Below are positions 1 to 5,665 of a stretch of 6,235 nucleotides of DNA, piece by piece. Both the position numbers and the translations under genes were made by a program. Numbering within the stretch: position 1 is the stretch's first letter; every line of letters starts with the position of its first letter. The notes beneath the pieces are model-generated. The model saw only the letters and a list, made by a program, of their open reading frames with translations, searched no databases and was not told where the DNA came from. Origin of the DNA: Synergistaceae bacterium. Its GTDB lineage: Bacteria; Synergistota; Synergistia; Synergistales; Synergistaceae. The stretch covers positions 1 to 6,235 of the forward strand of contig JAISRP010000305.1 in the NCBI GenBank assembly GCA_031273585.1. Reading direction: 5' to 3'.

Positions 1-33
1 TTTTGTTTTTCGCCCGCCGGGCGAAAAACAAAA
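1..33. repeat. Perfect palindrome (hairpin) at left edge
   Basis: Positions 1-16 are the exact reverse complement of 18-33. As RNA this gives a 15-bp stem (1-15 with 19-33) and a GCC loop, with a GC core (CGCCCG/CGGGCG) extended by A-T pairs. T-rich sequence lies on the 5' side and A-rich sequence on the 3' side on both strands. That is the reverse of an intrinsic terminator, so I do not call it one. The palindrome may continue to the left beyond the window. Confidence 0.85.
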
Positions 34-40
34 AAACAAA

Positions 41-124
41 TGGGGGTCCGGGGGACTGGTCCCCCGGCGGGTGCGGGCGGCGCCCGCGGTCTTGTCCCCG
101 CGGATTTTGGCCGGCGCGCGCCGC
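41..124. repeat. GC-rich cluster of short inverted repeats
   Basis: Three back-to-back inverted repeats are visible. Positions 48-56 pair with 59-67 (CCGGGGGAC with GTCCCCCGG). Positions 73-78 pair with 82-87 (GCGGGC with GCCCGC). Positions 112-123 form a 12-base palindrome (CGGCGCGCGCCG). The stretch is almost pure G+C and unlike the neighbouring genes in composition. It has no convincing coding frame. It resembles the intergenic GC-rich repeats that occur in many copies in some anaerobe genomes, but copy number cannot be judged here. Confidence 0.7.
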
Positions 125-154
125 TTGCCGCCCGTCATCGCGTGAATGTATAAT
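125..154 (+). promoter_or_regulatory. Putative sigma-70 type promoter of the antitoxin gene
   Basis: A perfect -10 hexamer TATAAT lies at 149-154, with a 4/6 match to the -35 hexamer (TTGCCG, 125-130) at an 18-base spacing. Transcription would start near 161, about 24 bases ahead of the chosen start codon at 185. The promoter overlaps the in-frame ATG at 146, which argues against that codon being the translation start. Confidence 0.65.
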
Positions 155-184
155 ATGGGCTGTGATCGTGAAGGGAGAATTTCG

Positions 185-550
185 ATGCCTAAAAGCCATA
201 CGAGTTTGTGCGTTCTGTCCGGATCGGAGGACGGCGACACTGTTGGGATAGCCCAGGACATTCTGAACAAGGCCGGCCTCGTCTCGGGCGATATAGTTTC
301 ATGCGAGGTATCGAATGAGAAAATCGTCATAAGCAAGACTCATTCGCCGCAGAAAAATACGCTCGAGAACCTGTTCAGGGATTACGATGGCGGCTCCTTC
401 AAGACGGACCTCGCCGACCTGGGAGACCCGGCTGGCATGGAAAAATGGCAGACGGCGTCCCCCGGAGTCACGCGAGTTTCAGATCCGTCGCTAAGACCTC
501 GGCCAGGGTCGGGATGGACGACGACGCTCCCTTGCGGGAGACGGCGATAG
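185..550 (+). CDS. MazE/AbrB-type antitoxin, orphan, with run-on C-terminus
   Basis: Likely DNA-binding antitoxin of the MazE/AbrB/SpoVT swapped-hairpin family, 121 residues as read. Residues about 20-51 (GIAQDILNKAGLVSGDIVSC through KIVISK) fit the family pattern of a short helix, 'aGL..GD.V' turn and final strand. Residues 60-88, ending in LADLGDPAGMEKW, resemble the toxin-binding tail of MazE proteins, which usually ends '.GEP.G.E.W'. The start at 185 is chosen because GGGAG (173-177) sits 7 bases upstream and the promoter -10 lies before it. The N-terminal 'WGNS'-like motif of classical MazE is not recognisable, so the protein is divergent. After Trp88 the frame runs on for 33 residues with no family resemblance, antisense to the ribokinase 3' end. 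The first run-on codon is CAG, one transition from TAG. No MazF-like toxin follows. The family call is reasonably firm; whether the protein still works is unknown. Confidence 0.68.
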   Translation: MPKSHTSLCVLSGSEDGDTVGIAQDILNKAGLVSGDIVSCEVSNEKIVISKTHSPQKNTLENLFRDYDGGSFKTDLADLGDPAGMEKWQTASPGVTRVSDPSLRPRPGSGWTTTLPCGRRR

Positions 551-1364
551 CGGACGCGACTGAGGAGAGCCTCAGCGCCTCGCCGGCGGGCCTTCCCGCG
601 ACTAGCGAGCTGATGAAATATCCCAAGAACGTATCGCCGGCGGCGGTTGTGTCCAGCACCGGGACGTCATACGCCCCATGAGACAGCGTGACCCCGGCGT
701 TGCGATACATGACGCCGTCCCCGCCTAATGTCAGGACCACGGAGGCCGACGGGAAGCGCGACTCCAGGCTGTCCAGAATTTCCGCCGGCTCGGCGCTGCC
801 GGAGATCTCGCCCCCCTCTATCTCGTTGAGGACGAAGCAGCTCACGAGCTCCAGCGGGAGGTCCATGATCTCCGGTCCAAACGGGGAGGGGTTGAACGCG
901 ATGAAAAGTCCCCTGGCCGAGGCGGCTCTCATGATGTAGTCCGTGTCGCTCACCTCGTTTTGAAGCACCAGAAAATCACCCCTCCCAAAGCCGGAGAGCG
1001 ACCTGTCGACGAACGGATGGTCCAGCTCCTGATTCGCCCCGCCGTGGAGGATGATGCAGTTCTCCCCCGATCTGTTCACCTGAATTATCGCATGTCCTGT
1101 GGCGCTGCCCGAGGGATCGACCATTTCAACGTTTACGCCCTCGCGCTTCATCAGCTCGATCATCGCGCGCCCCTCGCCGCCGGTCCTGCCGGCGTGGAAG
1201 ACGTCGGCTCCGGCGCGGGCCAGGGCTATCGACTGATTCAGCCCCTTGCCGCCCGGAAACGTGTTGAGCGATATGGCGGACATCGTCTCCCCCGGCTGCA
1301 CGAAATGCCTGACATCGTAGACGTAATCGATATTGATGGAGCCAATGTTCAAGATCCTTCCCAT
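468..1364 (-). CDS. rbsK: Ribokinase (PfkB family sugar kinase)
   Basis: Cytoplasmic kinase, most likely converting ribose plus ATP to ribose 5-phosphate. It has 298 residues, close to the family norm. Visible motifs: N-terminal GSINIDYV (8-15) for sugar binding; PfkB signature 1 PGGKGLNQ (37-44); LQNEV (134-138); NPSP (158-161); LNE (179-181); the nucleotide-site TLGGDG (212-217); and signature 2 DTTAAGD (238-244), whose last Asp (D244) is the catalytic base in this family. The C-terminal RKGASSSIPT (277-286) is also ribokinase-like. I chose ATG at 1364 because GGAGGA (1375-1380) lies 10 bases upstream; the in-frame ATG at 1382 has no ribosome binding site. It is the last gene of the minus-strand cluster and probably has its own promoter. 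Its stop codon lies only 19 bases from the end of the antitoxin domain on the other strand, with no terminator between. Ribose as substrate is inferred from motifs and neighbours. Confidence 0.93.
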   Translation of the reverse strand: MGRILNIGSINIDYVYDVRHFVQPGETMSAISLNTFPGGKGLNQSIALARAGADVFHAGRTGGEGRAMIELMKREGVNVEMVDPSGSATGHAIIQVNRSGENCIILHGGANQELDHPFVDRSLSGFGRGDFLVLQNEVSDTDYIMRAASARGLFIAFNPSPFGPEIMDLPLELVSCFVLNEIEGGEISGSAEPAEILDSLESRFPSASVVLTLGGDGVMYRNAGVTLSHGAYDVPVLDTTAAGDTFLGYFISSLVAGRPAGEALRLSSVASAIAVSRKGASSSIPTLAEVLATDLKLA

Positions 1365-1374
1365 TTTTGGACGA

Positions 1375-1432
1375 TCCTCCATAATAATAATTTAATGATG
1401 ATAATATAAAAGTTCGATTTTGTCGCTCGCAA
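1375..1432 (-). promoter_or_regulatory. Putative promoter and ribosome binding site of rbsK
   Basis: On the minus strand a -35-like TTGCGA (1432-1427, 4/6 match) and a -10-like TATATT (1408-1403, 5/6 match) are separated by 18 bases in a markedly AT-rich stretch (1381-1410). The Shine-Dalgarno GGAGGA is at 1380-1375. This would let ribokinase be transcribed independently of the upstream genes. It is an inference from consensus only. Confidence 0.45.
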
Positions 1433-1450
1433 GTAGTGCAACACTTATCA

Positions 1451-1482
1451 ATCGGGAGGAAACCGCAGGGCTTCCTCCCGAT
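1451..1482. terminator. Strong hairpin between second nucleoside hydrolase and rbsK
   Basis: A perfect 11-bp inverted repeat (ATCGGGAGGAA at 1451-1461 and TTCCTCCCGAT at 1472-1482) encloses a 10-base loop. It lies 58 bases after the stop codon of the upstream hydrolase and ahead of the ribokinase promoter candidate. No clear T-run follows on either strand, so it could be a weak terminator, or an RNA-processing or 3'-end stabilising structure that lowers ribokinase expression relative to the upstream genes. Confidence 0.6.
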
Positions 1483-1539
1483 CTGTCAGTCGTGTTACAT
1501 AAAGAAACCGGCCTCTCCGATTACGGCTGATAGTTGCGA

Positions 1540-2964
1540 TCAAGGAGTCGGGGTCGTCTTTGCCGGGTCCCTGAATGCCGGAGCTACTATCTCGTTCCAG
1601 AATTTAACTGGATCCGTATTGGCCATGATCGCCCCCTTTTGTGTCCCAAGCGGACCGCTCTGGTTTCCCTCGTGCGCATAGGCAATGGACCTGCCGTAAT
1701 CAGTGCTGTAGTTCGAGTCCACATCCACGTATAAACCAACCATATCCGTATTTGTAGTTACCGGATTCTCCCTGCTGCTGGCAGAATACCAAGTGGTTAC
1801 TACGTTTGGATCCACCAACCATGCGGCTGCAATGACGTCATAAGCTCCGCTGTTTCTCGGAAGAGTGCGATAAAAACGGCACTGATCCACAAGATCGTCG
1901 TAGAAGAACCCGGATTGGGCGAACCAGTTTTCTTCAGCCCTGCTGTAGTTCGATCCCGGCGTCGCAGGGCCTATGTCGAGCGATGTCGGAAGGGATTCCA
2001 GATAAACTGCCGCCTCCAACCCGTCAATGACCTGATTTCCGTATTGCTCGAAGGTCGCTGATTTTTGATCTCCCCATGGGGTGCGCACGCACATTTTGGC
2101 CGCTTCAGGATCCGCCCACCAGTTGAACTCCGCGACTGCCGAGGAATTTCCCTTCATATAGAAGGAACCGCCCATGTAGACTATCTCCTTGACTTTGCCA
2201 GCTATGCTGGGATCCTTTCGGAGCGCGAGAGCTATATTAGTCAGAGGGCCGATGGCGAGAATAGTAACCTCATTGTCAGGATTATCGTTGACGGTCTTGA
2301 TTATGAAATCGACCGCATTATCGATGCCATCGTCATCGGCTTTCGATGAACCATCTCTCTGCTTTGGATAGTATGCGTAAGGATAGACAGGGTCCCCCAC
2401 TCCATATTTGCCATAGTTGGTGTCGCTCGCGTCCGTGCCTTTGAAAAATTCCTGCCATGGCTGCATCGGGTCTCTATTTGGATTTTCCTTGAAAGCCGGG
2501 TTCGTGACCCACCCAAAATACCCAGCGGCTCTCGATGCACCGGTTATCGTCCATTCGGCCTTCATTACATCCTCGTCCATGCGATCCGACCTGAGCCCAT
2601 AACGAGCGCCCATGTAAATGGGAATCCCAACTTTTGTGCTGCCGCTGTGCCTGAGTTGAGCAGCATTTATTATTTCTAACTGACGAACGCCGTGCGCAAA
2701 CCCCCTCTGTTGAGCTTCATTACCTGGCTCGACCGTTACCCCCAACAGATCTATTTTGTTAAAGCTGGGATTGGGAGACGAATTCGCATTATCATCGTTC
2801 ATTCTCATCCAACCACACAACAAGACCATGGCAGCCCCATCGTCGAAACCAGGTCTCATATCCGAATCAAGTATGACTTTCTTCACCTCTGCGGCGAAGG
2901 CAACCGAGGCGATCGATACAAACGAGACAGCCAAAAACAAACATATTAAAGTTCTTCTTCTCAT
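1540..2964 (-). CDS. Secreted nucleoside hydrolase (IUNH family), copy 2, no sorting tail
   Basis: Predicted N-ribohydrolase cleaving nucleosides to base plus ribose, acting outside the cytoplasm; 474 residues. A signal peptide is clear: MRRRT, a hydrophobic core to about residue 21, and a likely cut at AFA|AE (24/25). The Ca2+/ribose-site aspartates are in LDSDMRPGFDD (D33, D35, D41, D42), a D-x-D-x5-D-D variant of the usual D-x-D-P-G-x-D-D. Other family motifs are AIGPLTN (237-243), YMGG (263-266), GN (272-273) and EFNWWADPEAA (279-289). The fourth metal-site Asp is D376 in AYDVIAA, where Tyr replaces the usual His before it. An Asn/Asp-rich insertion (about 55-70) is absent from copy 1. 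The start is ATG 2964, 8 bases after GGGAGG; the in-frame GTG at 2973 overlaps that site. It begins 17 bases after the copy 1 stop, so the two are surely co-transcribed. Base composition is visibly lower in GC than copy 1. It ends PAKTTPTP with no membrane or sorting helix. Substrate preference is not readable. Confidence 0.9.
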   Translation of the reverse strand: MRRRTLICLFLAVSFVSIASVAFAAEVKKVILDSDMRPGFDDGAAMVLLCGWMRMNDDNANSSPNPSFNKIDLLGVTVEPGNEAQQRGFAHGVRQLEIINAAQLRHSGSTKVGIPIYMGARYGLRSDRMDEDVMKAEWTITGASRAAGYFGWVTNPAFKENPNRDPMQPWQEFFKGTDASDTNYGKYGVGDPVYPYAYYPKQRDGSSKADDDGIDNAVDFIIKTVNDNPDNEVTILAIGPLTNIALALRKDPSIAGKVKEIVYMGGSFYMKGNSSAVAEFNWWADPEAAKMCVRTPWGDQKSATFEQYGNQVIDGLEAAVYLESLPTSLDIGPATPGSNYSRAEENWFAQSGFFYDDLVDQCRFYRTLPRNSGAYDVIAAAWLVDPNVVTTWYSASSRENPVTTNTDMVGLYVDVDSNYSTDYGRSIAYAHEGNQSGPLGTQKGAIMANTDPVKFWNEIVAPAFRDPAKTTPTP

Positions 2965-2978
2965 TTTCCACACCTCCC
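2962..2978 (-). promoter_or_regulatory. Ribosome binding site and start of hydrolase copy 2
   Basis: Read on the minus strand: GGGAGGTGTGGAAAATG. The Shine-Dalgarno GGGAGG (2978-2973) is 8 bases from ATG (2964-2962). The stretch GGAGGTGTGGAAAA is identical to that in front of hydrolase copy 1. Confidence 0.8.
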
Positions 2979-2981
2979 ATT

Positions 2982-4331
2982 CTACAGCTTCCGCAGGAAC
3001 GCCGGTATGAGCGGCAAAAACGCCAGCAGAGCGAACGGCGCGGACGAACAGCCTCCGCCGCCCGTTCCCCCGGCAGTGGCGGCCGGAGACGAAACATAGC
3101 TCGGGTCAAGCCCCGCATACACGAGATTCCAGAATTTTTCCTCGTCGACGGTGTTTATCACGCGCACCTTCTGTGTCCCGACGGGGCCCTGGTTCTTATA
3201 GCCCGGGCTTCTGCCGTAGTCGATGTTGTAATCCGAGTTGACGTCTATCCACCAGTCGAAATATCCCGTCTTGCTCACATCATCGTCGTAGGGCAGGACG
3301 ATGTCATCGCCGTTCACCTCTCCGATCAGGACGGCCGCCGTGATCGCGTCCCAGACGTAGGAGTCCGCGGTCGAGCCGGGGGCGGCGAAATCCGCGTAAT
3401 TTTTCTCGAACATGGCCTTGATGCCGGGGTTGATGCCCTTCAGACTGACTATCTTGTTGTACTCCGCCGGCGTGAAGTGCAGCTTCTCGCATACGTCGAG
3501 GGGTACGACGTACTGGGTGATCCTCTCCTCCTTGGGATCGGTCTTGCCCCACGGCGTGCGCACCGCGAATCTCGCGGCCTCCGGATCGAACCACCAGTTG
3601 AACTCCGCGGCGGGGGTCGTGTTGCCGGCGACGTTCACCGCGCCGCCCATGTATATGACCCTCTTGACCTTGGGAACGATCGCGGGGTCCTTCATGACAG
3701 CCATCTGAAGGTTCGTGCAGGGGCCGATCGCTATGATCGTGATCTCGCCCGGATATTGGTTCACCATTTCCACTATGAAATCCGAGGCGTGCTGATACTT
3801 CCCGCTGAAGGCCGGGCGGGAATCCATCCTGAGGTCGTACTTCGGAGTCTCACCATAATTTTCGGCATAGACCGTCCTCCACGCGTCCTCCGGGGTCGGC
3901 TCCACCGGTTCCTTATGACCCCACGTGGAAAACGCGCCGGCGTAGGTGGACACGCCCATTCCGAAGAGCACCCTCTCGTATCCCGACCAGTCCAGGCCGG
4001 TGATGTCAGGGGGAGCCACGGCCTCGAACCGGCCGGTCCTCATCGGCCAGCGCGCGCCGGCCACTATGGGAACATCGTCAATGCCGGCGAGCTCCAACTG
4101 ACGAACTCCGGCGGACAGCCCATCCTGGAGCCACTGATTGCCGGCGACGACAGTCACGCCCAACAGATCGATGCTTGGGTGATTGGCCAGCATGAGCATG
4201 GCGACCCCGTCGTCGAAAAGCTCGACCATGTCGGAGTCAAGGATGACCTTCTCGGACGAAAACGCGGCTCCCGCTGTGCACAGAACAACAAGAGCGAGTA
4301 ATATACACACGCCCAACGACTTGCATCTCAA
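2982..4331 (-). CDS. Secreted nucleoside hydrolase (IUNH family), copy 1, with Synerg-CTERM-like tail
   Basis: Predicted exported N-ribohydrolase, 449 residues from a TTG start. That start (4331-4329) is preferred because AGGAGG (4346-4341) sits 9 bases upstream and it yields a textbook signal peptide (MRCKS, hydrophobic 6-20, cut near GAA|FS). The frame can be extended to GTG 4388, but without a ribosome binding site. Metal/ribose-site residues are in LDSDMVELFDD (D32, D34, D40, D41). Further motifs are AIGPCTN (201-207), YMGG (227-230), GN (236-237) and EFNWWFDPEAA (243-253). The fourth Asp is D328 in VWDAITAA, with Trp where the family normally has His. The C-terminal part (363-402, with DYGRS and GPVGTQK) is closely shared with copy 2. 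Residues 421-449 are a Gly-rich linker, Cys428, a hydrophobic helix and RKL, as in Synerg-CTERM protein-sorting tails, suggesting surface or membrane attachment. It is followed by copy 2 after 17 bases. The family call is firm; the exact nucleoside is unknown. Confidence 0.9.
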   Translation of the reverse strand: MRCKSLGVCILLALVVLCTAGAAFSSEKVILDSDMVELFDDGVAMLMLANHPSIDLLGVTVVAGNQWLQDGLSAGVRQLELAGIDDVPIVAGARWPMRTGRFEAVAPPDITGLDWSGYERVLFGMGVSTYAGAFSTWGHKEPVEPTPEDAWRTVYAENYGETPKYDLRMDSRPAFSGKYQHASDFIVEMVNQYPGEITIIAIGPCTNLQMAVMKDPAIVPKVKRVIYMGGAVNVAGNTTPAAEFNWWFDPEAARFAVRTPWGKTDPKEERITQYVVPLDVCEKLHFTPAEYNKIVSLKGINPGIKAMFEKNYADFAAPGSTADSYVWDAITAAVLIGEVNGDDIVLPYDDDVSKTGYFDWWIDVNSDYNIDYGRSPGYKNQGPVGTQKVRVINTVDEEKFWNLVYAGLDPSYVSSPAATAGGTGGGGCSSAPFALLAFLPLIPAFLRKL

Positions 4332-4346
4332 TTTTCCACACCTCCT
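4329..4346 (-). promoter_or_regulatory. Ribosome binding site and TTG start of hydrolase copy 1
   Basis: Read on the minus strand: AGGAGGTGTGGAAAATTG. The strong Shine-Dalgarno decides for the rare TTG start. Compared with copy 2 there is one extra T, which turns the ATG of the shared leader into TTG. Confidence 0.75.
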
Positions 4347-4647
4347 AAAATTTGGCGGATTCCTCCGTCCCGCGACTAACGAAAACACGGTGAAACAGCA
4401 CTTGGAGACTTACAGAGTGGATGCCGGTTCTTTTTTCGCCCAACCTCCTTTCCTGTTAGGATGATATAGCCGATTGAATAAACCGCATGTAATTTTGCCG
4501 ATGGCGGTTGCGGTGACAGCAAAGGTTTTCAATCTTTACCCTTTAGGCTTCTAATGTTAAATTGCTATAAAATGACGCGGAAAAGACCGACCCAACGGCA
4601 AAATTTCGCCCGAGCGATAAAGTCAGCGTTTTCCAAATAAACACATG
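4332..4647. other. 316-base gene-free region between permease and hydrolase copy 1
   Basis: No credible gene is present. It holds the inverted repeat copy at 4469-4565 and the ribosome binding site of hydrolase copy 1. A small hairpin with a GGAA loop (4367-4364 with 4359-4356) precedes that site. A weak hairpin (about 4597-4610) near the permease end lacks an adjacent T-run. An AAGGAGG (minus strand, 4450-4444) has no convincing start codon at proper spacing. I found no promoter with acceptable -35/-10 spacing, so transcription of the hydrolases may depend on read-through from the transporter genes or on a promoter I cannot recognise. Confidence 0.6.
4469..4565 (+). repeat. Inverted repeat copy A (downstream side of the permease gene)
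   Basis: About 97 bases that align with the reverse complement of 5666-5760. Conserved blocks in order are gccga, aataaa, gtaattt, gatggcggttgc, gacagc, aatcttta, ggcttct and ttaaattgc. By hand I count about 80 identities, 15 mismatches (mostly transitions) and two single-base gaps. The shared sequence also includes TATA just before gccga. Similarity fades after 4565, perhaps extending weakly to about 4577. Confidence 0.9.
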
Positions 4648-5619
4648 CTAAGAGAGCATCAGGGAGAGCTTTGCCCTGTAGGTGTCGAGCACCACGGCTA
4701 TCACTATGATTGCGCCCGTCACTATCTGGCGCGCGAAATCGCTCATCCCCAGGAGCAGGAGGCCGTTGTTGAGGACGCCTATTATCGCCGCTCCTATCAG
4801 GGTCCCTATCAGGCTGCCCTTGCCTCCGCTCATGCTCGTCCCGCCTATTACGACCGCCGCGATCGCCGACAGCTCGAACCCGTTGCCGAGTATCGGTGAG
4901 GCTATGTTGAGGCGTAGCATGTACAGTATCGCCGCCATGCCGACAGTCGCCCCGCATATAACATAAGCCGCCACCTTGTATACCTTCGTGTTGTGGCCTG
5001 AGAGCCTGACCGCCTCCTCGTTGTTCCCTATGGCGTAGATCATCCGCCCGAAGACGGTCTTCTTCAGGATAAAGTGACCGGTCATCACGAGGATTACGGC
5101 CATTATGAAGATGACCGGGACGTTTAACACCGACAGAGTCCCGAATGAGTTGAACGCGCGCGGGAACGAGAATATCGTGCGGGAGTTGCTGACCTGGAGC
5201 GCAGCCCCTCGGGCCATGTTCAGCATCCCCAGGGTGACCACGAAGGAATGTATCCTCCATCTCTCGCACACGACCCCGTTGAAAAGGCCGCACGCCATGC
5301 CGGCCGCCATCGATACTAACACGGACAGAGGGATCGCCGCCCCCGCCGGCAGCGCGGGATTGGTTATGGTGAGCCCGGCAAGGATCGAGCAGAAGGCCAG
5401 GACGGAGCCCACCGAGAGGTCTATGCCCCCCAGGAGTATTACGAACGTCATGCCCACGGCTATGACGGTGTTGATGCTGATCTGAGTGAAGATGTTGGAG
5501 ATGTTGTTGAGAGTACGGAACGCCGGAACGACGTAGGAAAACAACATGCACAGGATAATCAGTATCACCCCTATGCCCGCTTCGTTCAACAGAAGATAGG
5601 TAAGCCTCTTAGTGTTCAT
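4648..5619 (-). CDS. rbsC: Ribose-type ABC transporter permease
   Basis: Inner-membrane permease of the RbsC/XylH/AraH group (BPD_transp_2 family), 323 residues, the usual length. It is strongly hydrophobic with about eight to ten membrane segments, for example near 15-33, 49-66, 70-87, 95-117, 166-182, 213-236, 268-292 and 296-312. Hallmarks are GGIDLSVGS (64-72), HSFVVTLGML (124-133), the ATPase-contacting loop AIGNNEEAVRLSG (196-208), GGTSMSGGKGSLIG (259-272) and GVLNNGLLLLG (281-291). It would form the channel with the RbsA-type ATPase encoded just upstream. The start is ATG 5619; GGAAGGGA (5639-5632) lies 12 bases ahead, a slightly long spacing. The gene is oddly isolated for a transporter operon: 140 bases separate it from rbsA and 316 from the next gene, and both gaps carry copies of the same inverted repeat. 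Ribose is inferred from the neighbouring ribokinase and hydrolases; another pentose or hexose is possible. Confidence 0.92.
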   Translation of the reverse strand: MNTKRLTYLLLNEAGIGVILIILCMLFSYVVPAFRTLNNISNIFTQISINTVIAVGMTFVILLGGIDLSVGSVLAFCSILAGLTITNPALPAGAAIPLSVLVSMAAGMACGLFNGVVCERWRIHSFVVTLGMLNMARGAALQVSNSRTIFSFPRAFNSFGTLSVLNVPVIFIMAVILVMTGHFILKKTVFGRMIYAIGNNEEAVRLSGHNTKVYKVAAYVICGATVGMAAILYMLRLNIASPILGNGFELSAIAAVVIGGTSMSGGKGSLIGTLIGAAIIGVLNNGLLLLGMSDFARQIVTGAIIVIAVVLDTYRAKLSLMLS

Positions 5620-5665
5620 AGCCCATTCTGTTCCCTTCCAGAGCGCAAAATGCGGTCGCGATACG

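Noticed and set aside
1..33. Palindrome as a bidirectional intrinsic terminator
   Set aside because: On both strands the T-run comes before the GC stem and the A-run after it, the reverse of what termination needs.
146..184. ATG at 146 as an earlier start for the antitoxin
   Set aside because: It overlaps the TATAAT box and has no Shine-Dalgarno; ATG 185 has one at proper spacing.
1365..1382. ATG at 1382 as start of ribokinase
   Set aside because: The added codons contain the GGAGGA Shine-Dalgarno for the ATG at 1364, and no site lies upstream of 1382.
4266..4283. Cys residues in the copy 1 signal peptide as a lipoprotein site
   Set aside because: The residues before them (V-V-L-C, G-V-C) do not fit a lipobox with a small residue directly before Cys in the right place; a normal signal-peptidase site at GAA|FS is better.
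3477..4301. Plus-strand open frame of 274 codons opposite hydrolase copy 1
   Set aside because: It is antisense to a well-supported coding sequence and low in complexity, and no ribosome binding site or family motif is visible.
4332..4388. GTG at 4388 as start of hydrolase copy 1
   Set aside because: The 19 added residues are polar and charged and would bury the signal peptide; no ribosome binding site precedes it, while AGGAGG lies inside that extension right before TTG 4331.
4332..4460. Riboswitch (purine or similar) ahead of hydrolase copy 1
   Set aside because: I looked for the conserved loop sequences of purine and preQ1 aptamers and did not find them; only small hairpins are present.
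4565..5551. Long minus-strand open frame (328 codons) overlapping the permease gene
   Set aside because: It is Arg/His/Gly/Asp-rich with no domain, and it lies in another frame of a gene whose RbsC motifs are unmistakable; an artefact of high GC.
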